Source: Megalobrama amblycephala (lineage: Eukaryota; Chordata; Actinopteri; Cypriniformes; Xenocyprididae). Taken from it: a stretch of DNA of 64,000 bases. Within the stretch, counting starts at the first letter, position 1. Every line of letters begins with the position of its first letter. The notes beneath the pieces were generated by a model. The model saw only the letters and a list, made by a program, of their open reading frames with translations. It had not been told where the DNA came from and searched no databases. A program made the translations under genes and the position numbers. Of this stretch, positions 48,434 through 59,280 are shown piece after piece. The stretch covers positions 37,001,228 to 37,065,227 of the forward strand of contig NC_063062.1 of the NCBI RefSeq assembly GCF_018812025.1, written 5' to 3'.

Positions 48434-48693
48434 GTGAGAGCGAGAAAGAGTGCGAGAGATGAAGAGTATTTCCACGGGGGCCGGTGAGATTGAATTTGGT
48501 GAGCGTGTTCATTTGTATCTGCTCTTCTTGGTCTCTCTTTGCTGTGTGTAATTGATTTTATGTAGTAAACTGAAGCTTGAACACGAGAAAATCAAGATGT
48601 GTGTTTGAGAGACTAGAAAGTGAGGGAGAGAAAAAAATGACAGGAGACGTTACCAGATAAACAGAGAAATTGCTCTCCTTCCTGTCTTTCCAG

Positions 48694-48993
48694 GTGTTGT
48701 GACAAATTGTCTCCTGCCAATTTCGGTAGCAGCAGCAGCAGAGGTTTGAAGGGTCAAGCTCTCCTGTTTCATTCTCTTCCAATCCTCCTGGAGGGCAAAA
48801 GACATGGAATTTACCTCCTCTGATGATTTTTTGAAGAACACAGCGCTATTCAAAAAGGGCATCAAAGGGAACTAGATCTCTATCCGTCTACCAAACGGGT
48901 GAGAAATGTTTCTCTGACCCGGAGGAAAGGATGCACCATTTCGTCTGACACCCCGTGGGAGATTACGTGTGAAGCATCATCACAACACTTCTT
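48694..48993 (+). other. Putative 5'UTR exon of the insyn1-like gene
   Basis: A strong acceptor (TGCTCTCCTTCCTGTCTTTCCAG, AG at 48692-48693) precedes it. A consensus donor (CTT|GTAAGTG, GT at 48994-48995) follows. It contains no long frame in phase with the coding exon. The pairing is inferred from splice signals alone. Confidence 0.4.
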
Positions 48994-49141
48994 GTAAGTG
49001 TAGATATAATTTTGCCGACCGCTCTGACAGCATTAAGTCGGTTGCCTTGGTTTTTCGTTTCAGACACACAGAAACATACATATGTCTCTTTTTTAGCTGA
49101 ACTAACATCCTCTTTCTCTCTCTCTTTCTCTTTTCTTCCAG

Positions 49142-49743
49142 ATCCAGTTGAAGGAAAAGGAAAGTTGGAATATTTCATCTTTTGGTTTTGGTACTTCAAA
49201 CACAAGCAAAAAGACTCTTTTTTAGTCATTCTCTGAAAGAAATGCAACTTTGGGAGTTTCCTTTTTCTTCCTAGATTGGATTTTATAAGAGTTCGCAGTG
49301 GGCAACATGAGGATCAGTCGCTGAACACAAGCCATGTCTTCATGGAAAAGAAGAATTCTGCATCATAGACAGCAGCTTTCCATCCAAGGACTCGCATATG
49401 CACACTAAACACAAATGAACCACTCTTTGTTTCTTCATCCTGGAGTGTGTATTTCTCGGATATAACGTCCTTCAATGATTCCGGCACCTTCCGTTCCATC
49501 CGCGTCTGTCCCCCGAGCCCCGAGATGCCCCGCGGTACACAGCAAGACGAGGCTTGACCCCAGACCCAGCGAGGTCTCTCGGCTGCCCAGGCGTATTTAA
49601 GATGTTGAACCCTTCCCGTGTGGCCCGAGCCCCAGATCGGATCAGTAGCACTGCGGCTCCCGGAGGCCCCAGACATGGATCGTGGCTCGGCTCGCCCCTG
49701 CCCTCAGCGCTCCGCACCCCGGCCCGTGAGCAGCCTGTGAAGG
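49142..49743 (+). other. Putative 5'UTR part of the first coding exon
   Basis: A very good acceptor (CTCTTTCTCTTTTCTTCCAG, AG at 49140-49141) follows the donor at 48994, defining a 148-bp intron. An alternative acceptor (TTTCGTTTCAG) lies near 49064. The leader holds several short upstream ATGs and an in-frame TGA at 49738-49740. Confidence 0.45.
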
Positions 49744-49887
49744 ATGTCCCAGAGCGGAGCTCCAGCCCGGGAACCCTCTGAGACCCCCAGTCAGAGAGAA
49801 CAGATCCGCAGCCACATGAAGATGGTGATCGAGCAGCTGGAAGGAATCCTCAAGGAGTTGAAAGATGTGGCACATGAACTGCGGGAG
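49744..49887 (+). CDS. insyn1: First coding exon, inhibitory synaptic factor 1-like (partial)
   Basis: ATG at 49744 has A at -3 and an in-frame TGA two codons upstream, which fixes the start. It encodes 48 residues and ends at GAG, before a GTAAGG donor at 49888 (phase 0). Residues 18-48 (REQIRSHMKMVIEQLE, then GILKELKDVAHELRE) match the conserved N-terminal helical segment of INSYN1/C15orf59, where the human protein has a nearly identical MKMVIGQLE..LRELKE.AKELREV run; the comparison is from memory. INSYN1 is a cytosolic postsynaptic protein that links gephyrin with dystrophin-complex components at inhibitory synapses. The segment is likely helical or coiled-coil, and the residues before it are Ser/Pro-rich and variable. 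The next exon (expected to start VVSQIDKLTSD in the family) is not found up to base 64000. INSYN2-type relatives are an alternative, less likely on this motif. Confidence 0.85.
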
Positions 49888-50125
49888 GTAAGGATCGCGA
49901 ATCATTTTGGTTGTACTGTTTGGTGGATTCTGTATTGACTTTAGGTGACTGGTTTCTCTCTGAAGAGAAGCAGCGGGAGATAAATAATCAATGCTTTCCC
50001 GTCTGAACTGGTGGGTTGTTGTACGGAGTAAATGTGGCCTTGTTCCACTGAAAACCAAACGAGCGGCCTTAACCTGGGAATTTATCTGACTTGGGAACTA
50101 AAGAGAGGTGATTTTATCCTAAAGA

Positions 50126-51116
50126 TACTCTCAAAAAAAAAAAAAAAAAATGCTGGGTTAAAAACAACCCAAGTTGGGTTGAAAATGGACAAACCCAGTG
50201 ATTGGGTTGTTTTAACACAGTGATTGGGTTAAATGTTTGCCCAACCTGCTGAGTAGTTTTATTTAACCCAACTATTGTTTAAAAATGACTGTATGTCTGG
50301 CTTAAAATGAACCCAAAAGAGGTTGGAAATTAAAAATGAGACATAATTATAATCAAAAGGTGAACATTTATTAAGCAATTTACTAAAAATGTTTAATTAT
50401 TATTCATTAAACTTATTAATAAATGTTCATTTAGTAAACCTATTAATAAATGTTTATTTCCAACATATTTTTGGTTCATTTTAAGCAAGCAATAGTTGAG
50501 TTAAATAAAAACTACCCAGCAAGTTGGGCAAACATTTAACCCATTCTCTGGGTTAAAACAACCCAATCGCTGGATTAAAACATCCCATTTGCTGGGCTAA
50601 AATACCCCAATCGCTGGGTTAAAACAACCCAATTGCTGGGTTAAAACAACCCAATCGCTGGGTTAAAACATCCCATTTGCTGGGCTAAAACAACCCAATC
50701 GCTGGGATAAAACAACCCAATCACTGGGTTAAAACATCCCATTTGCTGGGCTAAAACATCCCAGTCACTGGGTTAAAACAAAACAAAACCGCTAGGTTAA
50801 AGCAACCCAACCGCTGGGCTAAAACAACCCAACCGCTGGGTTTAAACAACCCAATTGCTGGGTTAAAACATCCCATTTGCTGGGCTAAAACAACCCCATC
50901 ACTGGGTTAAAACAACCCAATCGCTGGGTTAAAACAACCCAATCACTGGGTTAAAACAGCCCATTCGGTGGGATAAAATACCCCAATCGCTGGGTTAAAA
51001 CAACCCAACCGCTGGGTTAAAGCAACCCAACCGCTGGGTTAAAACAACCCAATCACTGGGTTTGTCCATTTTCAACTCAATTTGGGTTGTTTTTAACCCA
51101 GCATCTTTTAGAGTTC
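50126..51116 (-). mobile_element. Palindromic TA-MITE copy 3, expanded by a 22-bp tandem array
   Basis: The left arm starts CTCTCAAAA...TGCTGGGTTAAAAA, includes a poly(A) of about 18, and runs through the AT-rich centre. The centre reads ATAATCAAAAGGTGAACATT, the orientation seen also in copies 6, 9 and 10. The right arm ends TTTTAACCCAGCATCTTTTA. The usual element is about 527 bp; this copy is about 990 bp because the right arm contains the 22-bp array. The strand is assigned by the centre only, since the arms are self-complementary. Confidence 0.9.
50535..51062. repeat. 22-bp minisatellite born inside the MITE arm, about 24 units
   Basis: The unit AACCCAATCGCTGGGTTAAA plus AC is itself an inverted repeat (AACCCA...TGGGTT). 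Variants include CATCCCATTTGCTGGGCTAA units, which recur several times between standard units, giving a local higher-order pattern. In other copies the arm contains only one or two of these units. Confidence 0.95.
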
Positions 51117-51119
51117 GTA

Positions 51120-51382
51120 TAGTAGGTGCACTTTTCCCGTGACAAATGACGTGATACATGTCGGGAATCTGTTGCGATGCCAAATGATGGAATGGTTACA
51201 AAGTGATTTCGCTGGAAAAATAGAAAGGGAACAGATAAGTGAGAGGCAGAGGAGAAAGGGAAAGAGGTGTGCAAGGTAGGAGTCGGGCTTGGCAATGCAA
51301 TAGTTATGTAAGCACTTTGTTATCGGCTGAATTCCTACTGTATTCTACCAACTGCCATGGTTACAAGATGAAAAGATTCCTC

Positions 51383-51413
<31 letters not shown>

Positions 51414-52195
51414 TCCTCTCTCTGTGTTTAGGAGTGAGCTGACAGCATAGAAAAAAGACAAGTGTGTGTCTGCGTCAATGTCACATTTCAGCTGAATAGA
51501 TTTGTGTGTCTAAGAAAGGTACTTGGAACAGAATTTTGTTTAGAAATGAAAGTGATGAGTATGTTTGGCTTTTTATGAGAGAATTATGCTTTTTGCTACA
51601 GTCACAAGACTTGTTTCTCTCTCTCCATATGGACGTTGAATATTTCAGCTCACACTAGCTTGTACACCAGCTAAAATTCACCCTTTCCGAACCATCCCTC
51701 ATCCTTCGAGCTCCAGCATCTGTTCCCCTCCAGATTAGCCAATCCAGCTCGTACCTCCAGACCGTGTGGTGTAGAGCCGGGGGAGGCGGCAGAACTACAC
51801 CCTCGAGTCTCTCCCTCGTGCCCGAACGTGATTGATGATGTGGGAATAATGCTCGCTCCGGCTATTTATAAACACCAGGACTCGGCGTAGCCCGGTAAAC
51901 GGCTCTACGCCCACACTACATATGGATCAGGCTAAAAATAAAGTCAAATGTTTAAAAGCTGACGGGAAAGTGTGTGTGTGTTTGAGTATATGGGATGGCT
52001 GTAGAGCTTTACGTTAAGGAGTATTGATGATCAGTCCGGGGGAAGATGTGTAGATGGTGAATGTTGGATAAAATCTTTAATTCTTTTGGCTGTTTTAGAG
52101 GACTGCCTGATGGATGACACTCAGTGCTGAATGATACTTCAGGGATGCGCAATAATGGGGTCACATCGCACGTAATGAGACTGCAGACTCCGCCT

Positions 52196-52236
<41 letters not shown>

Positions 52237-52240
52237 GTTT
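51120..52240. other. Intronic unique sequence with (GT)n tracts
   Basis: (GT)n lies at 51385-51412 and 52199-52228. The GC-richer part 51660-51930 is non-repetitive and could be a regulatory patch. No exon seen. Confidence 0.5.
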
Positions 52241-52246
52241 TGCCTA

Positions 52247-52774
52247 CACTCTAGAAAAGGCTGGGTTAAAAACAACCTAAGTTGGGTTGAAAATGGACAA
52301 ACCCAGCAATTGGGTTGTTTTAACCCAGTGGTTGGGTTAAATGTTTGCCCAATGTGCTGGGTAGTTTCATTTAACTCAACTGTTGTATAAAAATTACTGT
52401 ATTGCTTGCTTAAAATGAACCCAAAATATGCTGGAAATTAACATTTATGAATATGTTTAATAAATGAGCATTTATTAATAAGATAATGAATAATAAACAA
52501 TAAACATTTATTACATTTCTTGTTAATAAATGTACACCTTTTGATTATTATTGTTGCATCTAGTAATTGTGTCTGATTTTTAATTTCTCACCTATTTTGG
52601 ATTCATTTTAAGCCAGCCGTATAGTCATTTTTAATCAGTAGTTGGGTTAAATAAAACTACCCAGCAGGTTGGGCAAACATTTAACCCAACCACTGGGTTA
52701 AAACAACCCAATTGCTGGGTTTGTCCATTTTCAACCCAACTTGGGTTGTTTTTAACCAAACATTTTTTAGAGTG
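52247..52774 (+). mobile_element. Palindromic TA-MITE copy 4, full length (528 bp)
   Basis: It is flanked by TA (52245-52246 and 52775-52776). The arms of more than 200 bp are inverted copies: CTGGGTTAAAAACAACC ... GGTTGTTTTTAACC, AATGGACAAACCCAGCAATT ... AATTGCTGGGTTTGTCCATT. The AT-rich centre reads CACCTTTTGATTATTATTG. It is nearly identical to copy 8, including the right-end variant AACCAAACATTTTTTAGAGTG. Confidence 0.93.
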
Positions 52775-52779
52775 TACAT

Positions 52780-53740
52780 TGTAAGGACCGAATGTCCCCA
52801 TAAGGACAGTAAAGGCTGAAGTCACATACATTGCAATGGCTTGGTAAACATACAAAATAATGTCTTAGTTGAATTATTAAAATGTAATTCTGTGAGGGTC
52901 AGGTGATATAAAACATCATTAGCTCTGTGCAAAAACAGCAGAAGTCAATGGGAATGTGTGTTTGTTGTATTGACACATCAACAAGTAGTTTTGCTTGTAG
53001 AAACATTTGCTTTTCTTCCCGTTTGGGAGCGTTAGATCAAAACCGTTACAGTTAAACCATCTCTACCCCTCATGGGCCACAGAGAACTGATGCTCATGGT
53101 GTTTGAGAGCGTGTGTCTGTGTGTGCTCGAGTATATGTGTGTTTATACCCTTTAACCCTGTTTGACTTCAAAGTGCTGCAAGTTTGTGCTGAGATGGAAA
53201 AGACTTATGTAACTCTACCAGTAACTTACATAAAACAGCACAAACAGCTCTGAATTAGTCATCAGTTCTGTCATTCTGCAGGAATTTAGCATCTCACACG
53301 AGCCTGAAATCTTTTCGCATCTCCTCCCATCCACTCAAACTCGAATTCAACCCCCCAAGCTTTTGCTGCCGCACTTTTTAATTAATGCTAACCGCCTCAG
53401 GCTAAGATCATCCTTGCAAACAAACGCTGAGGGAAATGCTGTCATTCTTTCTCCTCCGATGTTCAAGGAGGAGACGTGGTGCAAACAAAAAGACTGGTTT
53501 GGGCAACTCTTTGATGGGTTTCATTGAAAATATAGACAAACTGGAGAAATCATACTACATTTTTTTTCGCCCATTCATGACTGAAGAAAAAAATATTCTT
53601 AAATTACAACTGACCTTAAATTAGAAACTAACTTGACAGCTAGTGATCACTCTTTGACATTTTGATAATAGCTAATCATTTTGATAAAAAGGTCATGCGA
53701 GTTTGGAGCGACAGAACTGGACTGACTAAATTTAGACATT
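52780..53740. other. Intronic unique sequence, no exon seen
   Basis: No repeat ends or family-like ORF. A 62-codon ORF at 53436-53624 has no recognisable features. Confidence 0.45.
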
Positions 53741-53744
53741 TGAT

Positions 53745-54477
53745 TCAACATTTGTTAATACGTTTAATGAATAATAATTAAACAATAAACATTTATTAAA
53801 TTGCCTATTAATAAATGTTCACCTTTTGATTATTATTGTTGCCTCTAGTAATTCTGTCAGGACCACTATCATCAGATATGCTTAATAATTGCATAGAGTT
53901 TGTATTGGTGTTATGGTTCTGTTCTGGGCAAGAACTCCTTGTGCATCCATGCAGCCTAGCATGGATAAGAGCAGCAATACCCCCCCTAGGGTAAACACAA
54001 CAGAACCAATATATGCAGATATAATTAATGTCAATAATTTAACATGTACACATATTTCAAGAATTAGTTTGAATCATAAGGCCAATCCTGACTGAAGAGA
54101 GGAGGAGCTGAGGATGGAGGAAGGTAATTAGCTCCTGAGAATGCAATAGCTGCTGATAATACTGAAGAGCTTATATATGGGTGCTGTTATAGGTGTCGTA
54201 TTCCTATAGGTAGACGTGAGTCACCTGATGCGAGCTTGACTGACGTGACCTGCCAGAACTGACGCTAACGCTGGATTTATGTGTCTGAGTTTTAATTTCC
54301 AACTTGTTTTGGGTTCATTTTAATATTTTTAAACAATAGGTGGGTTAAATAAAACTGCCCAGCACGTTGGTCAAACATTTAACCCAACCGCTGGGTTAAA
54401 ATAACCCAATCGATGGGTATGTCCATTTTCAACCCCAGCTTGGGTTGTTTTTAACCCAGCATTTTTTTTTTAGAGTG
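53745..54477 (+). mobile_element. Palindromic TA-MITE copy 5, left arm lost, split by an insertion
   Basis: The centre (CACCTTTTGATTATTATTG) and GCCTCTAGTAATT are followed by about 425 bp of foreign sequence (53854-54278). The element then resumes with ATGTGTCTGAG and runs to the right end TTTTTTAGAGTG, before TA (54478-54479). Confidence 0.85.
53854..54278. mobile_element. Unclassified ~425-bp insertion inside MITE copy 5
   Basis: It begins CTGTCAGGACCACTATC and ends about AACGCTGGATTT, and is absent from all other copies of the MITE. It contains a purine-rich GAAGAGAGGAGGAGCTGAGG and a TTATATATGG word. No clear TIR, TSD or poly(A) was seen; a solo LTR is one possibility. Confidence 0.5.
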
Positions 54478-54554
54478 TACTAATGCTTTACATTTCAAGT
54501 TGAATAAACTGGAGTAATGATGCTGAAAATTCAGCTTTGAATATTTTGCAACAA

Positions 54555-54899
54555 TAATAGACAAAAGGTGAATGTTTATTAATAAGCTTTAATATTTTAT
54601 TAATATAAATGTAATAGTTTAATAGTTTATTAATATAAATTTATTAATAAGCAATTTAATAAATGTTTATTGTTTAATAGTTATTCATTGAACATTAATA
54701 AATGTTCATTTCCAACATACTTTGGGTTCATTTTAATTAAGCAATACAGTAATTTTTAAACAATAGTTGAGTTAAATAAAACTACCCAGCAGGTTGGGCA
54801 AACATTTAACCCTACTGCTGGGTTAAAACAACCCAATTGCTGGGTTTGTCCATTTTCAACCCAACTTGGGTTGTTTTTAACCCAGCATTTTTTAGAGTG
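54555..54899 (-). mobile_element. Palindromic TA-MITE copy 6, one arm plus centre
   Basis: The centre is in the orientation opposite to copies 4, 5 and 8 (CAACAATAATAGACAAAAGGTG). The AT-rich section carries a local TTTATTAATATAAAT duplication. The right arm is complete to TTTTTTAGAGTG and TA. Confidence 0.85.
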
Positions 54900-54964
54900 T
54901 AATATTCACATAGAAAACAGCTGTTTAAAATTGTAATAATATTTCACAATTTTACTGTTTTTTT

Positions 54965-55310
54965 TAAAAAATGGTCAGTTGTTTTAAACCTAGCGATTGG
55001 GTTGTTTTAACCCAGTGGTTGGGTTAAATGTCTGCCCAACCATTTGGGAAGTTTTATTTAATTCAACTATTGTTTAAAAATTACTATATTTCTTTCTTAA
55101 AATTAACCCAAAAGTATGCTGTAGTAATTATGTGTCTGATTATTAATTTCTAACCCTTTTTGGCTTAATTTTAAGCCAGCCATATAGTAATTTTTAAACA
55201 GTATTTGGGTTAAATAAAACTACCCAGCACGTAGGACAAACATTTAACCCAACCACTGGGTCAAAACAACCCAATTGCTGGTTTGTCCAGTTTTTAACCC
55301 AAGTTGTAGA

Positions 55311-55313
<3 letters not shown>
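54965..55313. mobile_element. Palindromic TA-MITE copy 7, centre deleted
   Basis: GATTGGGTTGTTTTAACCCA on the left and CCACTGGGTCAAAACAACCC on the right are retained. The AT-rich centre is reduced to TGTGTCTGATTATTAATTTC. The end TTGTAGAGTG abuts a (TA)n tract. Confidence 0.85.

Positions 55314-55361
<48 letters not shown>
55314..55361. repeat. (TA)n microsatellite between MITE copies 7 and 8
   Basis: About 24 TA units. The two MITE copies sit at its two ends, consistent with repeated TA targeting. Confidence 0.97.
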
Positions 55362-55362
<1 letters not shown>

Positions 55363-55365
<3 letters not shown>

Positions 55366-55889
55366 TCTAAAAAATGCTGGGTTAAAAACAACCCAAGTTG
55401 GGTTGAAAATGGACAAACCCAGCAATTGGGTTGTTTTAACCCAGCGGTTGGGTTAAATGTTTGCCCAATGTGCTGGGTAGTTTCATTTAACTCAACTGTT
55501 GTATAAAAATTACTGTATTGCTTGCTTAAAATGAACCCAAAATATGCTGGAAATTAACATTTATTAATATGTTTAATAAATGAGCATTTATTAATAAGAT
55601 AATGAATAATAAACAATAAACATTTATTAAATTGCTTATTAATAAATGTACACCTTTTGATTATTATTGTTGCCTCTAGTAATTGTGTCTGATTTTTAAT
55701 TTCTCACCTATTTTGGATTCATTTTAAGCCAGACATATAGTCATTTTTAATCAGTAGTTGGGTTAAATAAAATACCCAACAGGTTGGGCAAACATTTAAC
55801 CATATCACTGGGTTAAAACAACCCAATTGCTGGGTTTGTCCATTTTCAACCCAACTTGGGTTGTTTTTAACCAAACATTTTTTAGAGTG
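55363..55889 (+). mobile_element. Palindromic TA-MITE copy 8, full length (527 bp)
   Basis: It starts CACTCTAAAAAATGCTGGG after TA and ends CATTTTTTAGAGTG before TGTATATA. It is the sister of copy 4, sharing private variants in both arms (GTATTGCTTGCTTAAAATG, TTTTTAATCAGTAGTTGGG). Confidence 0.95.
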
Positions 55890-55890
55890 T

Positions 55891-55971
55891 GTATATATAT
55901 ATATATATTCCTTTTTTTTTTTTTTGCATTTGGCAATTTGGCAATTTGGCAATTTGGCAATTTGGCAATTT
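55891..55971. repeat. (TA)n, poly(T) and (TTTGGCAA)n octamer repeat
   Basis: After about 8 TA units and a 15-base T-run, five to six exact copies of the 8-bp unit TTTGGCAA follow (55929-55971). Confidence 0.93.
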
Positions 55972-55974
55972 GCA

Positions 55975-57814
55975 TTCAAAATCCACTTGGTTCCCACTCA
56001 TGGACACTCACTTTGAATAGTCATGCCACTTCTGGTGCTTCCCTTGGTAAATGTTTGCCAATCACTGGTATCCTCATTCAGTTTGTTGTAGGCTTTTAAC
56101 TGTAAAGCAGCAGATTTGATCCCACTTAGAGGTGATCCATTAACTATAGACCCTGTTTCTGTCCTACCGTCATTGTGGGCTCGAGCAAAACCACTTAACC
56201 CATAGCTGCTCCAAAGGGACTCATTGCAATTGCCCTACTGTAAATTGATTTGAATTAAACATCTATACGTATTAAGCACATTATATTGTTCTAAGATCAC
56301 ACGCTACATGCAAGAGTTTAAGCCTTGCATTATCATGCTGGTTGAAACAGACAACGCTCCCCCTGGAGTCAGCTAGTAGTTGTGCTGAATTTGATGATCA
56401 ATATATTTCATTAATGAGTCGATTCACTGGCTCTGTCCTCAGCTATCCGATTCCCATCTGAATTCTCTGTGGTACGGAGCACAACATGCAAAAAACCATC
56501 GATAACATAAACACTGCCATTACGGTTAAACGCCCCGATGCATAACAGGCTGTCTATGGATTGTCATAAAATACAAGTGCTTGAAATTAAGTGTCAGAAG
56601 AGAGTGAAAATTCTTTCTAGGAAAGAGCAAAAGAGAGAGAGGAAGTAGACAGAGACAGAAAGACACAATACGGAGAGGAGACTGTGTCTCACAGCATGTA
56701 ATGAGAGGGACGAGTGTCATTTGGACAAAGAGTACTTATCTTTGCTACGGTGCAGTGTCTGCAGCTTGGTTAAGTGTCTCTGCCTGAGCTCAGTAATTTG
56801 AGAGACTGGTTTATCACACAGAAGCAGAGGGTGTGATGCAACAGCAAACATGGCTTCCTGACAGCTGAGATTTCAGACCAAACTGCTGGGTCTGTTTTAA
56901 TGTCCTCACTAAAATAATAACGAGACAACTCATTAAAGGAATCGTTTGGCCCAAAATGGACATTCTGTCATCATCCATTCACACTTGAGTCGGTCAAAAC
57001 ACGTACGATGTTCTCTCTTCTTTGAAACACAAAACTAGAGATTTTCAAGAATGTACTATTTTTTTCAAAAAAGAGCCAAAAACACCATATATTTTGAAAG
57101 ATATATATATACATATATCCAACACGTTGCATATATCCTTCACATATCTGTTCCCATAGATGCTTTAGAGATCTATAGCACTTTTAAGGCACAATCAAGC
57201 TAAAGGAGTCAGAGAATGACTTCACTGAAGCACCTCTGATCAAATAACATCAGACTGTGCCGCAGGCTAATTTCTTTTCAATACCACACAAAGCATGTAC
57301 CGTTGAAGAGTGGCTTTTTACAGTAACAGCATGTCAGCGGTTAAAGTCAAAACCAAATGCTGTTCGCAACCCATTTTACTTATATTAAACAGGATATTTA
57401 ACGAGAAAAGATTTAGGACAGGATTTGATTTTATCCATCTGGAATTGATTGGATTTTGAAAAGCTGACGTAACAAGCAGGATTTCTGATGTCAGCTGGAA
57501 AGGAAAGTCAGTTATTTTTATTATTTTTTTGATGGTGAAGATAGTGTGTTGTGATAAAGATAAGGTAAATCGAGTTTTGATTTTATGTTGACTTTAAATA
57601 TAATACATAGATAACGGTAAAGTCGCAGCAGAACAAAACTGCAAAAAGTGAAAATGTGGTTGTGTTTCATGCACTGGTGAATTTTTGCGGCTTATTTGGC
57701 TTTTCATATTGTGTTGTTTCAGATTAGTGGAACTAAAGCATCCCAAATACAATTTTAAGTGTTTGTTTTAATGCACTTGACCCACTTAACCCATTTTCAT
57801 CTGTAAATTTCAAT

Positions 57815-57815
<1 letters not shown>
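55975..57815. other. Intronic sequence; TTAA-MITE fragment near 56934-57060
   Basis: ATTAAAGGAATCGTTTGGCCC and TCTGTCATCATCCATTCAC resemble the left end of the 30.5-kb TTAA MITE type, diverged. The rest is unique-looking with no exon. Confidence 0.45.

Positions 57816-57817
<2 letters not shown>

Positions 57818-57888
<71 letters not shown>
57818..57888. repeat. (TA)n microsatellite
   Basis: About 35 uninterrupted TA units. Confidence 0.98.
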
Positions 57889-57889
<1 letters not shown>

Positions 57890-57892
<3 letters not shown>

Positions 57893-59278
57893 GGCAGAGA
57901 GTTTGACTGACTTCAGCAGCTTTACACACACCAAACTTTACAGTTTTCTATCTATATTCTAAAGGTTTGTTCATTTATCATCACCTGAACATTTTATTCC
58001 AAAAACATGGTGAAAATGTGTTTGTTTTCTAGTTGTTGACAGTATTTTCTGATTTATGGGGTGATTAAAAAAAGAGAAATCCAAAATCTCCTCTGTAAAA
58101 AAACTTTAACTCTAATATGTCAATAAAATTAAATGAGAATTTTATACCTGTTGTTATCCAAGCTTCAGATTTATGTTCTGCAAATTAGTAAATATTTAAT
58201 TAGATATTGCCTAATTTGCATATTCAAATATAACATTTCAGAAAACTTGGAATACAAAAAAAAAAAAAAAAAAATATATTTGCAACTCCAAATGTAATCA
58301 ATTACCTGGGGAAGTATTGTGATATCTATTAGTTGATTTTTAACTAACTTGCCTAAGGAGCTTTTTCTTCCTCACTTGACTCTTAAAGTCAGCATGAAAC
58401 AGAAGTTGTGCTTGTATTTTCTCCTCTATTGTGCCGTATATTTGATTAAAACAGCTTCTGGAACAAGAACAAATGTAGGGTGGGGCTTGATTTTGTCTGT
58501 GGGGAATTGATTGGATGGTTGTGGTTTGCTATTGGTGGATCTCATGTGAGTGACAGGTTGCCCCGCCCTCGTCATCAGAGAAGAGAAGAGATGCTGCAAG
58601 AGGAAGATATTCTGATTACTGCAATATACCATAAAAATAGTAGAATAGTAAATTTAGTCATTTTTGACTTCAATAAAAACTGTTTATTTAGATGTGACCT
58701 CATGAAGCACATTTTTAGTCATGTTTTATTCTATTCCAGTGGGGCCGAACATCTGAAAACAGACACACACACACACACTCAGAGAGTGGGAAAGGGAGAG
58801 ATGAGTGATGGGAGGAGAGATAGTAGCAAGTGATGAGGATAAAGTGTGCAATGAGACGGCGTCTCAGTCCCGCGACAGACAGAGCGAGTGTGACCGGAGC
58901 CTCTCTCAGCACGGGCCAATCGGCTCACGGTGTGGAGAGAGACAGAGGGGGGCTTAAACCCCGAATCAAAGGCTGTCGCTCTCTCGCTGGGACTGTTTAC
59001 TCCATCCACCCCTGCACAGCTTCCTCCCGCACGGGGCACTGAAGGAACCGCATGGCCGTCACTGCTAACTGCACGTCATTCACTAGAGGCGCTGCGATTG
59101 TAGAGATTCCTTCATGCAAGTTCAGCAGATCCAACTGTGCTTTGATCAGAAGACAAACCTAGACTGATTCAAAACCTGGTCAACATCTAATCATAGCCCA
59201 CACTACACTGTAAAAAATGTTGGAAATAAATAAGATTATTGAAGTATGCTTTAAAAAAATAAATGTAACAATGACATT
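57890..59278. other. Intronic sequence; poly(A) at 58257-58274, GC-rich patch 58850-59060
   Basis: The patch 58850-59060 is non-repetitive with several CpGs and an ATTGG-type word (GCCAATCGGC). It follows a (CA)n (58764-58778). It might be an internal regulatory element or alternative first exon; no direct evidence. Confidence 0.4.
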
Positions 59279-59280
59279 GT

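Noticed and set aside
49554..49781. Upstream ORF overlapping the insyn1-like start in another frame
   Set aside because: GC-rich leader sequence; composition without recognisable protein, and the conserved motif is in the frame starting at 49744.
50535..51062. CRISPR-like array of palindromic repeats
   Set aside because: The palindromic units follow each other with no unique spacers and derive from the enclosing MITE arm.
53436..53624. 62-codon ORF in the insyn1-like intron
   Set aside because: No match to the expected INSYN1 continuation (VVSQIDKL...), no acceptor, no domain.
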